From the NCBI GenBank assembly GCA_937905835.1, contig CALCXK010000083.1, forward strand, positions 1 through 48,824: a DNA stretch of 48,824 nt. The letters are read 5' to 3'. This document shows, in pieces, positions 33,573-43,572 of this stretch. A model generated the notes under the pieces. The model was not told the origin of the DNA. It was given only the letters and a program-made list of their open reading frames with translations, and searched no databases. The DNA comes from an uncultured Ilumatobacter sp. Lineage in GTDB: Bacteria; Actinomycetota; Acidimicrobiia; Acidimicrobiales; Ilumatobacteraceae. Numbering within the stretch: position 1 is the stretch's first letter; the number at the start of each line of letters is the position of its first letter. Position numbers and translations under genes: made by a program.

Positions 33573-34928
33573 ATGCTCCCGGTGCTGACGCCCAGCCAGA
33601 TGGCAGCAGCCGACGCCGCAGCACCCGAACTCATCGACGAACTCATCGGTCGGGCAGGTCGGGCTGTCGCCCGCGTCGCGCTCGACATGTTGGGCGGGAG
33701 CTACGGCCGTGTGGTTGTCGTTATCGTTGGCAAAGGTCACAACGGTGCAGACGGCCGCGTGGCCGCGGCAGTGCTTCGGCGGCGCGGTGTGCAGGTAAAG
33801 ATATTCGACGCCGGCGCGCTACCAGACACCTTGCCGACAGCTGGGCTCATCATCGACGCGGCCTACGGCACGGGCTTTCGCGGCGAGTGGCCTGCGCCTG
33901 ATTTCGGCGCAACGCCGGTACTCGCGGTCGACGTACCGAGTGGTATTGATGCCCTCACGGGCGTGGCCTCGGGAAGCGTGCTTCGAGCTGATCGCACCGT
34001 CACGTTCCAGGCACTCAAGCAAGGCCTGCTCTTCGGTGACGGGGCCTTGTTGGCCGGGCGTATCGAGGTTGCTGACATTGGGCTCGAACTCCCTGTTGCC
34101 GACCAACATCTTCTCGTTGCCGCTGACGTTGCTGCATGGTGGCCCCGGCGTTCGGTCGATGCCCACAAATGGCGTGGCGCTGTCCGTGTGGTCGGTGGCA
34201 GCGAAGGAATGATTGGAGCAGCACGGTTGTGTGCCGAGGCTGCTGCTCGTGGGGGAGCTGGCTTGGTCAAGCTGTCGGTCCCCGGCCGGTCGATTGAGAT
34301 CCGATCTGAGATCGTCCAGCACGAGGTTCCGCCTGTGGGGTGGACCGCTGACGTGCTCGCCGACATCGATCGGTTCGGCGCCCTTGCGATTGGCCCCGGT
34401 CTCGGACGTGCCGAGCAGACGCTGGCAGCGGTACTCGAGACCATCGGTGCGGCTTCGGTTCCCATCGTGCTCGATGGCGATGCGCTCTTCGCTTTGACCA
34501 GCCATGATCGGACGCCGAGTACGGTGCTCAGTAGCCGGACTGCGCCAACCGTGTTAACTCCGCACGACGGTGAGTTCCGAACGTTGACTGGAGCGCTGCC
34601 CGGAAACGATCGAGTGGCCTCGGCCCGTTTGCTTGCCGCCGCTGCAAGATGCACTGTCCTCCTGAAGGGGCCGACCACGGTGATTGCCGCTGCGGACGGT
34701 GAGGTTCTCTTGGTCGATCGTGGCGACGAACGCCTCGCCACGGCGGGGAGCGGCGATGTATTGACCGGGCTTGTTGCCGTTGGGCTCGCTGCAGGCCTGT
34801 CGGGGCTGCACGCGGCAGCTGCTGCGGCATGGGTCCACGCGGATGCAGCGAGCAGGTGTGCTCCGGCGGGGCTCTTGGCCGGAGATCTCGTCGAGATGCT
34901 TCCCGGGGTGCTGACTGGCCTACGGTGA
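33573..34928 (+). CDS. nnr: Bifunctional NAD(P)H-hydrate epimerase / ADP-dependent dehydratase
   Basis: A 451-residue two-domain repair enzyme. The N-terminal YjeF epimerase domain (about 1-200) has LTPSQMAAADAAA and GKGHNGADGRVAA; the C-terminal dehydratase domain (about 215-451) has VVGGSEGMIGAARLCAEAAARGGAGLV and the nucleotide loop ATAGSGDVLTGL. Together they restore hydrated NADH and NADPH. TAGGTT (33561-33566), overlapping the stop of the ligase gene, lies 6 nt before ATG and may drive a leaderless mRNA. Confidence 0.92.
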   Translation: MLPVLTPSQMAAADAAAPELIDELIGRAGRAVARVALDMLGGSYGRVVVVIVGKGHNGADGRVAAAVLRRRGVQVKIFDAGALPDTLPTAGLIIDAAYGTGFRGEWPAPDFGATPVLAVDVPSGIDALTGVASGSVLRADRTVTFQALKQGLLFGDGALLAGRIEVADIGLELPVADQHLLVAADVAAWWPRRSVDAHKWRGAVRVVGGSEGMIGAARLCAEAAARGGAGLVKLSVPGRSIEIRSEIVQHEVPPVGWTADVLADIDRFGALAIGPGLGRAEQTLAAVLETIGAASVPIVLDGDALFALTSHDRTPSTVLSSRTAPTVLTPHDGEFRTLTGALPGNDRVASARLLAAAARCTVLLKGPTTVIAAADGEVLLVDRGDERLATAGSGDVLTGLVAVGLAAGLSGLHAAAAAAWVHADAASRCAPAGLLAGDLVEMLPGVLTGLR

Positions 34929-34936
34929 GTGGTGCC

Positions 34937-36088
34937 ATGAATGACACGCGGAATGACACGCGCTGGGCCTGGGCCGAGATCGATCTCGACGCGATCCAGC
35001 ACAATCTCGAGTACCTCCGTACGGTCGTTGCTCCGGCCGCCGTTTGGGCTGTGGTCAAGGCAGATGGGTATGGCCACGGTGCTGTTGACATTGCCCGAGC
35101 TGCACTGTCTGGCGGAGCGGAGGGCTTGTGTGTTGCGCTGGTCAGCGAGGGGGTCACGCTCCGTCGTGCCGGCATCGACGGACCAATTCTTATTCTCAGC
35201 GAGCAGCCACCGGAGAGTGCGAGCCAAATCGTCGAGCATCGCTTGACACCGACCGTCTACACGCGGCCGTTCCTGGACGCACTTGTGGATGCAGGCCCGA
35301 CGGACTTGCCGGTTCATATGAAGATCGACACCGGCATGCAACGGGTTGGCGCCCACCCGCACGCCGCAAGCGCACTCGCTGCATCGATTGTCAAACGGGC
35401 CCCAGCAATTCGACTCGCGGGTGTGTATAGCCATCTCGCAGTCGCAGACGATCCTGAAGATGAGTTCACGGCCCGTCAGGTCAAGCGGTTCGACGGGGCG
35501 TTGGCAAGCATCGTCGAACTTGTCGGCGCGGTTCCACTCGTCCACCTCGCCAACTCTGCCGGAGCGCTCGCACACCCTGCCACGCATCGCTCGATGGTCC
35601 GCGTTGGCATCGCGATGTATGGGATCTCGCCTGGCCACGGGGTCGACGACTTGTCGGCCGAACTCCGCCCAGCGCTCTCGCTGCGCGCTCGCGTTTCGTA
35701 CGTGAAGATGGCGCGGGCTGGAAGTCGGATCTCCTACGGTCGTATCTACAAGTTTGAACGCGACAGCAACGTGGCGACGGTGCCGATCGGTTACGCCGAC
35801 GGCGTGCCGCGCCGACTGTCGACCAACGGCGGCGAGGTCCTCATTGGTGGGCGCCGCCGTGCGATCGTCGGACAAGTCACGATGGATCAGATTATGGTGG
35901 ACTGTGGTGACGACGAGGTCCGGATTGGTGACGACGTCGTCCTACTCGGTTCCCAAGACGGGCCCGACGGGGTCCAGACGATTCGTGCCGAAGACTGGGC
36001 TGACCGACTCGACACCATCGGATACGAGATGGTGTGTGGCATTTCGGAGCGCGTGCCGCGGTTCCCCCGCCGTAGTATCGACGGCTGA
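34937..36088 (+). CDS. alr: Alanine racemase
   Basis: A 383-residue PLP enzyme making D-alanine for peptidoglycan. The PLP Lys is Lys41 in AVVKADGYGHGA; IDTGMQRVG, RVGIAMYGISPG (the region of the catalytic Tyr), RISYGRIY and VGQVTMDQIMVD are typical. ATG 34937 is 8 nt after nnr. Its TGA overlaps the tsaE ATG. Confidence 0.95.
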   Translation: MNDTRNDTRWAWAEIDLDAIQHNLEYLRTVVAPAAVWAVVKADGYGHGAVDIARAALSGGAEGLCVALVSEGVTLRRAGIDGPILILSEQPPESASQIVEHRLTPTVYTRPFLDALVDAGPTDLPVHMKIDTGMQRVGAHPHAASALAASIVKRAPAIRLAGVYSHLAVADDPEDEFTARQVKRFDGALASIVELVGAVPLVHLANSAGALAHPATHRSMVRVGIAMYGISPGHGVDDLSAELRPALSLRARVSYVKMARAGSRISYGRIYKFERDSNVATVPIGYADGVPRRLSTNGGEVLIGGRRRAIVGQVTMDQIMVDCGDDEVRIGDDVVLLGSQDGPDGVQTIRAEDWADRLDTIGYEMVCGISERVPRFPRRSIDG

Positions 36089-36606
36089 TGTTGCACCTCC
36101 GAGCGGCCTCGATTGCCGACACCCACGCCATTGCAGGGGTGATCGCCGGGCTGGTTCGTGCTGGTGACATCGTCGTACTCGCCGGTGAAATGGGGGCGGG
36201 TAAGACTGCATTCGCGCAGGGCTTCGGCACAGCGTTCGAGATTGACGAACCGATCACGTCGCCGACCTTCACGCTCGTCCACAGCTACGACCTGCCACAC
36301 CCTGAGCGGGGCATTCGTTCGATGCACCACGCCGATGTTTACCGGCTTGACCGGACCGCCGAAGTGGCCGACCTCGCCCTGGACGAACTCGCCGAGTTTG
36401 GCGGCGTCGTTCTCGTCGAGTGGGGCGACGTCGTTGCGGGTACGTTCGGTGACCACCTCACGGTGATGCTTGACCAGGATCCCGACGACGAGGCCGACGA
36501 GCTGGCGCTCGACCGGGCCCGGCTCATCGAGATTGCCGGCACCGGGGCGTCGTGGGCTCACCGCTGGGATCGATTGAAGACGAGCCTGGAGCGCTTTGCA
36601 TGTTGA
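36088..36606 (+). CDS. tsaE: tRNA t6A biosynthesis ATPase TsaE
   Basis: A 172-residue P-loop protein with Walker A GEMGAGKT (33-40), SPTFTLVHSY and HHADVYRL, and LVEWGD. It supports the TsaB-TsaD complex that makes t6A37 in ANN-decoding tRNAs. Coupled to alr by TGATG and to tsaB by a 7-nt overlap. Confidence 0.93.
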   Translation: MLHLRAASIADTHAIAGVIAGLVRAGDIVVLAGEMGAGKTAFAQGFGTAFEIDEPITSPTFTLVHSYDLPHPERGIRSMHHADVYRLDRTAEVADLALDELAEFGGVVLVEWGDVVAGTFGDHLTVMLDQDPDDEADELALDRARLIEIAGTGASWAHRWDRLKTSLERFAC

Positions 36607-37295
36607 TCCTGGGTATCGAAACGGCCACCGAACGGGTCAGTGTGTCGATTGGCGGCCACGAGGGCGTGATCGGTCTGTTTGAAGTCACCAAGGGACGCCG
36701 TCATGCCGAGACGCTGGTGCCGGCAATCGACTTCGTCTGCAAGCAGGCTGGGATCGCTCTCGCCGAGATCAGCGTGGTCGCGGTCGACGTCGGGCCAGGG
36801 TTATTCACCGGCATGCGCGTCGGGTTGTCCGCTGCGAAGGCGATCGCTCAGGCGCTGTCCGTGCCGATGATCGGCATCTCGTCGCTCGACCTGCTGGCGT
36901 TCCCTTGCCGCCACACCGACCGCGTGGTCGTCCCGGTCATCGACGCTCGCAAGGGCGAAGTGTTCTACGCGATGTACCGCCAGGTGCCAGGTGGAATTCA
37001 ACAGGTGGCGAAACCGACCGTTGGCCCCGTCGAAGACCTCGTTGCCGATCTGATGGCACGCAGCCAAGACGTCCTTGTGGTCGGCGACGGAGCCGTTCGA
37101 TACCGCGAGGAGATCCTCGAGGGTTTCCACTGCGAGATGGGTGGCGACGCCCACCCGTCCGCCGGACAACTGGTGCAGTTGGCGCATGCCCGTGCGCTGC
37201 GCGAAGAGTGGGTGCAACCACGCGAGATCGAGGCGGTCTACCTGCGTGCACCCGATGCGAGCATCAACTGGGCGACTCGGGCGGCGCGGACATGA
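36600..37295 (+). CDS. tsaB: tRNA t6A biosynthesis protein TsaB
   Basis: A 231-residue member of the ASKHA fold starting MLILGIETATERVSVSIG, with GPGLFTGMRVGLSAAKAIAQ and VIDARKGEVFYAMY. It is the partner of TsaD and has no catalytic role itself. ATG 36600 overlaps tsaE; stop overlaps rimI (ATGA). Confidence 0.93.
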   Translation: MLILGIETATERVSVSIGGHEGVIGLFEVTKGRRHAETLVPAIDFVCKQAGIALAEISVVAVDVGPGLFTGMRVGLSAAKAIAQALSVPMIGISSLDLLAFPCRHTDRVVVPVIDARKGEVFYAMYRQVPGGIQQVAKPTVGPVEDLVADLMARSQDVLVVGDGAVRYREEILEGFHCEMGGDAHPSAGQLVQLAHARALREEWVQPREIEAVYLRAPDASINWATRAART

Positions 37296-37843
37296 GCGTG
37301 ATCGAGCGGCTACTCCAACGTGAGCCGATCGATGGCAAAGAACTGTCGATCGCTCCCATGCGTCAGCGCGACATCCGCAAGGGCATCATGGAGATCGAAG
37401 CGGCCGCCTACCCAGTCGGCTGGTCGCAGAACGTGTTCGCTACCGAGATCGAACAGGTCGGCAGGGGTGACCGCTATTACGTCGTGGCTCGTCGTGACGG
37501 AGCGATCGTCGGCTACGCCGGCCTGTGGTTCGCTGTCGACGAGGCTCACGTCACCAACGTTGCCGTCGCACCGATCGCCCGGCGCCAAGGCGTTGCTCGG
37601 GCGCTGATGCTGCACCTCGCCGAGACTGCGATCAAACATGGTTGTGTCGGCTGGACACTCGAGGTGCGGGCGACCAGCGCAGGGGCACAGGAGTTGTACA
37701 GCGAGTTCGGTTTCGACGGTGCGGGCGTCCGTCAGAAGTACTACGACAACGTCGAAGACGCCATCGTGATGTGGTGTCACGAAATACAGAGCGACGACTA
37801 CCGCGCTCGGCTTGATCAGATTCGAGAGGCCGCCCATGTCTGA
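37292..37843 (+). CDS. rimI: GNAT N-acetyltransferase RimI-like
   Basis: A 183-residue GNAT protein. VTNVAVAPIARRQGVARALMLHLAE is the acetyl-CoA loop (R/Q-x-x-G-x-A), followed by LEVRATSAGAQELYSEFGF, typical of RimI, which acetylates the N-terminal Ala of S18 in E. coli. About 25 extra residues precede the domain. It sits between tsaB and tsaD, as in mycobacteria, and overlaps both. Confidence 0.88.
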   Translation: MSVIERLLQREPIDGKELSIAPMRQRDIRKGIMEIEAAAYPVGWSQNVFATEIEQVGRGDRYYVVARRDGAIVGYAGLWFAVDEAHVTNVAVAPIARRQGVARALMLHLAETAIKHGCVGWTLEVRATSAGAQELYSEFGFDGAGVRQKYYDNVEDAIVMWCHEIQSDDYRARLDQIREAAHV

Positions 37844-38876
37844 GCCGATCGCGCACCCCGAGTTCGACGAGTCGACCCTCGTGCTCGGCATCGAGACGAG
37901 CTGCGACGAGACTGCTGCAGCACTGGTCATGGGTGGCTACGACGTCGTCTCGAGTGTCGTTGCAACGCAAGTTGAGATCCATGCCGAGTTCGGTGGCGTT
38001 GTCCCAGAAGTCGCGTCCCGCGCCCACCTCGACGTACTCAACCCGGTAATCGCCCGCTCGATCGTCGAAGCCGGTGTCGAAGAGTCGCGGATCGATGCTC
38101 TTGCGTGCACCGTCGGCCCTGGCCTGGTCGGAGCGCTGCTCGTCGGTGTGTCGGCTGCAAAGTCGCTCGCACTCGTGTACGACGTGCCGTTCATCGGTGT
38201 GAACCACATGGAGGCGCACCTGTACGCGGCCTCGCTCGAAGACCCGACGCTTGAGTTTCCGCTTGTCGTCCTGCTCGTCTCGGGTGGCCATACGATGCTC
38301 GTCGAGATGCAAGACCACGGTTGCTATCGGCTTCTCGGTCAGACCATCGACGATGCGGCTGGCGAAGCCTTCGACAAGGTCGCGCGGTTCCTCGACCTCG
38401 GCTATCCGGGTGGCCCGGCGATTGACGACGCTGCTCTGCTCGGTGACCCTGAGGCGATCAGGTTCCCGCGGGCGTTACTCGATGGCAGTTACAACTTCTC
38501 GTTCTCCGGGTTGAAGACCTCAGTGATGAACTACGTCCGCAAACACCCTGACGTCAGCTCGGCCGATGTCGCGGCGTCGTTCCAAGCGGCGGTCGTCGAC
38601 GTGCTGGTGACGAAGGCCCGGGCTGCTGCGAAGGAAGTTGGCGCGACCAGCATCGTGCTCGGTGGAGGTGTCGCCGCGAATTCGCTGCTTCGTGAGGAAG
38701 TGCTCGACGGATGCGTCAAGGATGGCATTCAGGGCTTTCTGCCGAGCCGGGCCATGTGCACGGATAACGCCGCCATGATCGCGGCCGCCGGCTGGCATCG
38801 ACTCCGTTCCGACGGGCCGACATCGCTCGATGTCGGCGCTACCCCGAACCTTCGCTTGCCCTTCCTGAATGCCTGA
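37836..38876 (+). CDS. tsaD: tRNA N6-threonylcarbamoyladenosine synthase TsaD
   Basis: A 346-residue ASKHA enzyme with LGIETSCDETAAALV, the metal site HMEAH (124-128), LLVSGGHT, and late GGGVAANSLLR and MCTDNAAMIA. It transfers threonylcarbamoyl to A37 of tRNA. ATG 37836 gives the normal length and overlaps rimI by 8 nt. Confidence 0.95.
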   Translation: MSEPIAHPEFDESTLVLGIETSCDETAAALVMGGYDVVSSVVATQVEIHAEFGGVVPEVASRAHLDVLNPVIARSIVEAGVEESRIDALACTVGPGLVGALLVGVSAAKSLALVYDVPFIGVNHMEAHLYAASLEDPTLEFPLVVLLVSGGHTMLVEMQDHGCYRLLGQTIDDAAGEAFDKVARFLDLGYPGGPAIDDAALLGDPEAIRFPRALLDGSYNFSFSGLKTSVMNYVRKHPDVSSADVAASFQAAVVDVLVTKARAAAKEVGATSIVLGGGVAANSLLREEVLDGCVKDGIQGFLPSRAMCTDNAAMIAAAGWHRLRSDGPTSLDVGATPNLRLPFLNA

Positions 38877-39324
38877 GTCGCCCCAACAGCCGGATGCCCC
38901 GGTGTTCCAGGTGATCGATATCGGCGCGATGCTCGACGTCGACGGCAACCAATGGCCCACAGCGGTCATTGATGCTGCTGGCCACCCCGCCATCGCCGAC
39001 CTCGCTCGGGTACACGCGGTCGAAGGTATCGGCGACATCCGAACCGAGGCGGTCGCGATGCCGCTTGCGGCCGAGCATGTGTCCGACGAGGCAACCCACC
39101 TTTTCCTGCTGGCCGTGGTGATCACCAAGCCGGTCGACTGCACCTTTGGTGTGTCGTTCGTGCTGCCAGCGCAGGGCCAGGTGCTGGTCGAAGCGGCTGC
39201 TGCCGGCAATCTCGTGATCGCCACGACGTCGCCAGACGAGATCAACGAAAAGAACCAGCCGCTCTGGCTTGCGATCGACGTCGAAGCGGATCTCCTCGAA
39301 CAGGCCATCGCCAACCTGCCCTGA
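38869..39324 (+). CDS. Conserved-looking hypothetical protein downstream of tsaD
   Basis: A 151-residue protein I do not recognise. It has no signal peptide or membrane helix. Alternating strands such as LFLLAVVITKPVDCTFGVSFVL and QVLVEAAAAGNLVIATT suggest a compact beta-rich domain. ATG 38869 overlaps the tsaD end by 8 nt, so it is very likely translated with the t6A cluster. Base use matches its neighbours. The stop is 73 nt before the dus start. Confidence 0.75.
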   Translation: MPESPQQPDAPVFQVIDIGAMLDVDGNQWPTAVIDAAGHPAIADLARVHAVEGIGDIRTEAVAMPLAAEHVSDEATHLFLLAVVITKPVDCTFGVSFVLPAQGQVLVEAAAAGNLVIATTSPDEINEKNQPLWLAIDVEADLLEQAIANLP

Positions 39325-39338
39325 AGTTGTCAGGTTGA

Positions 39339-39390
39339 TTTTGTCACAGCGCGGTGTGACCTCGGTGTGACAAAACGCAGCCGGTACCGT
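39339..39390 (+). promoter_or_regulatory. Operator-like repeats and leaderless promoter before dus
   Basis: TTTTGTCACA (39339-39348) and TGTGACAAAA (39366-39375) form a perfect 10-bp inverted repeat. GGTGTGAC occurs at 39353-39360 and again at 39364-39371, one helical turn apart. TACCGT (39385-39390) lies 7 nt before the dus ATG and could be its -10, so the repeats cover the -35 region. A regulator site is likely; its protein is unknown. Confidence 0.55.
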
Positions 39391-39397
39391 TGCGTGT

Positions 39398-40543
39398 ATG
39401 ACGTTCAAGATCGGTGATCACGAGCTGTCGGCTCCCGTGGTGCTTGCCCCGATGGCTGGCGTGACCAACGCACCGTTCCGCGAGCTCTGCCGACGGTATG
39501 CACCGGGCCTCGTTTATGTCAACGAGATGGCGATGGCGACACCGGTGGTGCACAAGAACGCCAAAACCGACCGGATGATCAGCTTTGGGCCTGACGAGCA
39601 ACCGCGCAGCCAGCAGTTGTACGGATCCGACCCGGAAATCATGGGGAGGGCCGTCCACATTCTGTGTGACGCCGGCCGAGTCGATCACATCGACATCAAC
39701 TTTGGTTGCCCGGCAGCAAAAGTCACGCGGCAAGGCGGAGGCGCAGCAGTTCCCGCCAAGCCCGAGCTGCTGCGTGCAATCGTTCGCGCTGCGGTGAAGA
39801 GCGCCGAGCCGTATGGCATTCCGGTCACCACGAAATTCCGTATGGGCCTCTTTGACGACTGGCTGATGCACAAACGAACCGGTCAGATCTGTGCCGAAGA
39901 AGGCGCTGCTGCGATCGCCCTGCACGCTCGCACAGTCCAGCAGCACTACTCGGGTGAGGCCCGGTGGGAAGCAATTGGCGAACTTAAGGAAGCCGTCGGG
40001 TCGATCCCAGTGCTTGGGAACGGGGACATCTGGGAAGCCTCTGATGCAGTGAAGATGATGAACGCAACCGGATGCGACGGTGTCGTGATCGGGCGCGGGT
40101 GCCTCGGGCGCCCCTGGCTGTTCGGTGATCTCGTCGAGGCGCTGTCGGGCCGTACAGTTCGTCCGAGTCGAACGCTTGGCGAAGTGACCGAAGTGATGGC
40201 CCTGCACGGCCGTCTACTCGCCGAGCACATGGGCGAAGACCATGCCATGCGTGACTTCCGCAAGCATTCGGGCTGGTACATGAGCGGGTACCCGGTTGGG
40301 TCCGAAGTGCGGCGCCGGTTCGCTCTGTGCGCGTCGCTCGCGGAGCTCGATGACATCATGGGGCTGCTCGATCCGGCCGCAGAGATCGTCGAAGGCGGCG
40401 AGCGCATCAAGCGCGGCCACACCAACGGCCCGATCAAGGTTGCCCTGCCAGCGGGGTGGCTCGACCACGAAATGCGCGCCGGGCTCGACAGCGACGTGTC
40501 GGTACCTGACGACGGCCACGTCATGGCCCTCTCGGGTGGCTGA
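39398..40543 (+). CDS. dus: tRNA-dihydrouridine synthase
   Basis: A 381-residue FMN TIM-barrel enzyme that reduces uridine in tRNA. LAPMAGVTNAPFRELCRRY, NFGCPAAKVTRQGGGAA (with the catalytic Cys) and VVIGRGCLGRPW are Dus signatures, closest to DusB in style. No Shine-Dalgarno is seen at ATG 39398, consistent with a leaderless start. maf begins 2 nt after the stop. Confidence 0.92.
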   Translation: MTFKIGDHELSAPVVLAPMAGVTNAPFRELCRRYAPGLVYVNEMAMATPVVHKNAKTDRMISFGPDEQPRSQQLYGSDPEIMGRAVHILCDAGRVDHIDINFGCPAAKVTRQGGGAAVPAKPELLRAIVRAAVKSAEPYGIPVTTKFRMGLFDDWLMHKRTGQICAEEGAAAIALHARTVQQHYSGEARWEAIGELKEAVGSIPVLGNGDIWEASDAVKMMNATGCDGVVIGRGCLGRPWLFGDLVEALSGRTVRPSRTLGEVTEVMALHGRLLAEHMGEDHAMRDFRKHSGWYMSGYPVGSEVRRRFALCASLAELDDIMGLLDPAAEIVEGGERIKRGHTNGPIKVALPAGWLDHEMRAGLDSDVSVPDDGHVMALSGG

Positions 40544-40545
40544 GC

Positions 40546-41142
40546 GTGCTCGATCTCACTGCACCCCTGGTTTTGGCGTCAGGTTCGCCTCGGAGGCGTG
40601 AGCTACTGACTGGCGCCGGTTTGCGTTTCGCGGTGCGGCGCGCCGATATCGACGAGACCCCATTGCTCGACGAGGCTCCGGCCAACTATGTGCGCCGGCT
40701 CGCTATTGAGAAGGCGGATGCATGCTGTATCTCACTGCTCGCCAATCCGTCCGAGATCGTGCTGGCAGCCGACACCACCGTCGACGTCAATGGCGAGATC
40801 TTCGAGAAACCGCTCGACGCAGACGACGCGTACCGGATGTTGCGCATGTTGTCCGGGCGCACCCACCTCGTCCACACGGGCGTCACCGTGTCGGTGCCGA
40901 TTGCTGGTGTACGCCGCTCAAGCACGATCGTCGTCACCACCGAGGTCACGTTCGCCGATCTTGAAGACGCAGCGATCCACTGGTACCTGGAGACCGGCGA
41001 GGCGATGGACAAAGCAGGGGCATACGGCATTCAGGGGGCAGCAGCGGCATTCGTCGAGAAGATCGCCGGCAGCGTCACCAACGTCATCGGCCTGCCGCTC
41101 GCCGAGACGCTCACGCTGCTCCGCAAGGCCACGTTGAACTGA
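40546..41142 (+). CDS. maf: Maf-like nucleotide pyrophosphatase
   Basis: A 198-residue Maf/HAM1-related protein. LASGSPRRRELL opens it; VLAADTTVDVNGEIFEKP carries the catalytic Asp, and KAGAYGIQG and VIGLPL close it. The family hydrolyses non-canonical or modified nucleoside triphosphates. Starts at GTG 40546 just after dus. Confidence 0.93.
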   Translation: MLDLTAPLVLASGSPRRRELLTGAGLRFAVRRADIDETPLLDEAPANYVRRLAIEKADACCISLLANPSEIVLAADTTVDVNGEIFEKPLDADDAYRMLRMLSGRTHLVHTGVTVSVPIAGVRRSSTIVVTTEVTFADLEDAAIHWYLETGEAMDKAGAYGIQGAAAAFVEKIAGSVTNVIGLPLAETLTLLRKATLN

Positions 41143-41181
41143 ACAGCTGAAGAACTTCTGGTGAGCAGTCGGCCCTGTCGG

Positions 41182-41211
41182 TTGCTATTTGGCCCGCGCG
41201 ACACTTATCAT
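41182..41211 (+). promoter_or_regulatory. groES-groEL promoter
   Basis: TTGCTA (41182-41187) and TATCAT (41206-41211) with an 18-bp spacer. The CIRCE operator begins at the last base of the -10, so HrcA binding would block the start site. Confidence 0.6.
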
Positions 41212-41237
41212 TGGCACTCGGTAGAGGAGAGTGCCAA
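41211..41237. promoter_or_regulatory. CIRCE operator (HrcA site)
   Basis: TTGGCACTC-N9-GAGTGCCAA, a perfect 9-bp inverted repeat with the canonical 9-nt spacer, differing from the consensus TTAGCACTC only by G for A on each arm. HrcA bound here represses groESL until heat shock. Confidence 0.93.
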
Positions 41238-41301
41238 TTCGTACTTGACCCAACCGATTCATCAGACACACAACAGTGACGTGCCAATGGAGGCAACACA
41301 T

Positions 41302-41592
41302 ATGAACCTGAAGCCGCTGGACGACCGCATCGTCGTCCGCCCCGCAGAGCCCGAGACTCAGACCGCTTCCGGTCTGGTCATCCCCGACACCGCCAAAGAG
41401 AAGCCGCAGCAGGGCGAAGTCCTCGCCGTCGGCCCCGGCAAGCGCTCAGACAACACCGGTGAGCTCATCGCAGTCGGCATCAGCGTTGGCGACACCGTCC
41501 TGTACAGCAAGTACGGCGGCACCGAGGTCGCCTCGGGTGGAGAAGACCTGCTCGTCCTCAACAGCCGTGATGTGCTCGCCATTGTCGGCTGA
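41302..41592 (+). CDS. groES: Co-chaperonin GroES
   Basis: A 96-residue protein with MNLKPLDDRIVVRPAE, the mobile loop ETQTASGLVIPD and GDTVLYSKYGGTEV. It caps GroEL. ATG 41302 is set by TGGAGG (41288-41293); the upstream open frame covers the promoter and is not coding. Confidence 0.96.
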   Translation: MNLKPLDDRIVVRPAEPETQTASGLVIPDTAKEKPQQGEVLAVGPGKRSDNTGELIAVGISVGDTVLYSKYGGTEVASGGEDLLVLNSRDVLAIVG

Positions 41593-41641
41593 GCAACCCA
41601 ACCGCTGCAACCATCCCAAGATCTGAAAGAGAAATAGCAAC

Positions 41642-43270
<1,629 letters not shown>

Positions 43271-43275
43271 TCCTC

Positions 43276-43309
43276 CCGGCACGACTCTGACCCAAATCGG
43301 TCGTGCCGG
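43276..43309 (+). terminator. Hairpin just after groEL
   Basis: CCGGCACGAC (43276-43285) pairs perfectly with GTCGTGCCGG (43300-43309) around 14 nt. No T-run follows. It may protect the mRNA 3' end or assist the stronger terminator downstream. Confidence 0.5.
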
Positions 43310-43359
43310 CCCCTGACTCCGTCAGGGTGGATCGACTTCGTCGCTCCGATTATCAGTCC

Positions 43360-43403
43360 AGCCCCGGAATCGCATTGAGCGATTCCGGGGCTGCGCTCGT
43401 TTT
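43360..43403 (+). terminator. Rho-independent terminator of groESL
   Basis: A 14-bp perfect stem, AGCCCCGGAATCGC (43360-43373) with 43379-43392, a 5-nt loop and TTTT at 43400-43403. The rest of the 302-bp gap (43271-43572) contains only the promoter of the next gene. Confidence 0.8.
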
Positions 43404-43572
43404 CGCCCCGCTCGTGGCCTCGCTGGCTCGACGTGCGTCCGGGTCTTCACTCTGGGTTGTTGAACGCCCTGGGGGCACGTCGTCGCGGCCTACACACTTT
43501 TTACCGGCTGCTGCCTTCGTCTTTGATGTGCCCGCCCCTGCCTTCGCTCTCTTCTTTCGGTACTCTCTCGCT

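Noticed and set aside
33863..35875. 670-residue minus-strand frame opposite nnr and alr
   Set aside because: Shadow of two well-supported enzymes; low-complexity Arg/Pro/Ser sequence and no promoter.
41161..41301. Extended N-terminus for GroES
   Set aside because: The extra part covers the promoter and CIRCE; a good Shine-Dalgarno marks ATG 41302.
43303..43572. N-terminal extension of the repeat-tailed membrane protein
   Set aside because: It would translate through the groESL terminator stem and the gene's own -10 element.
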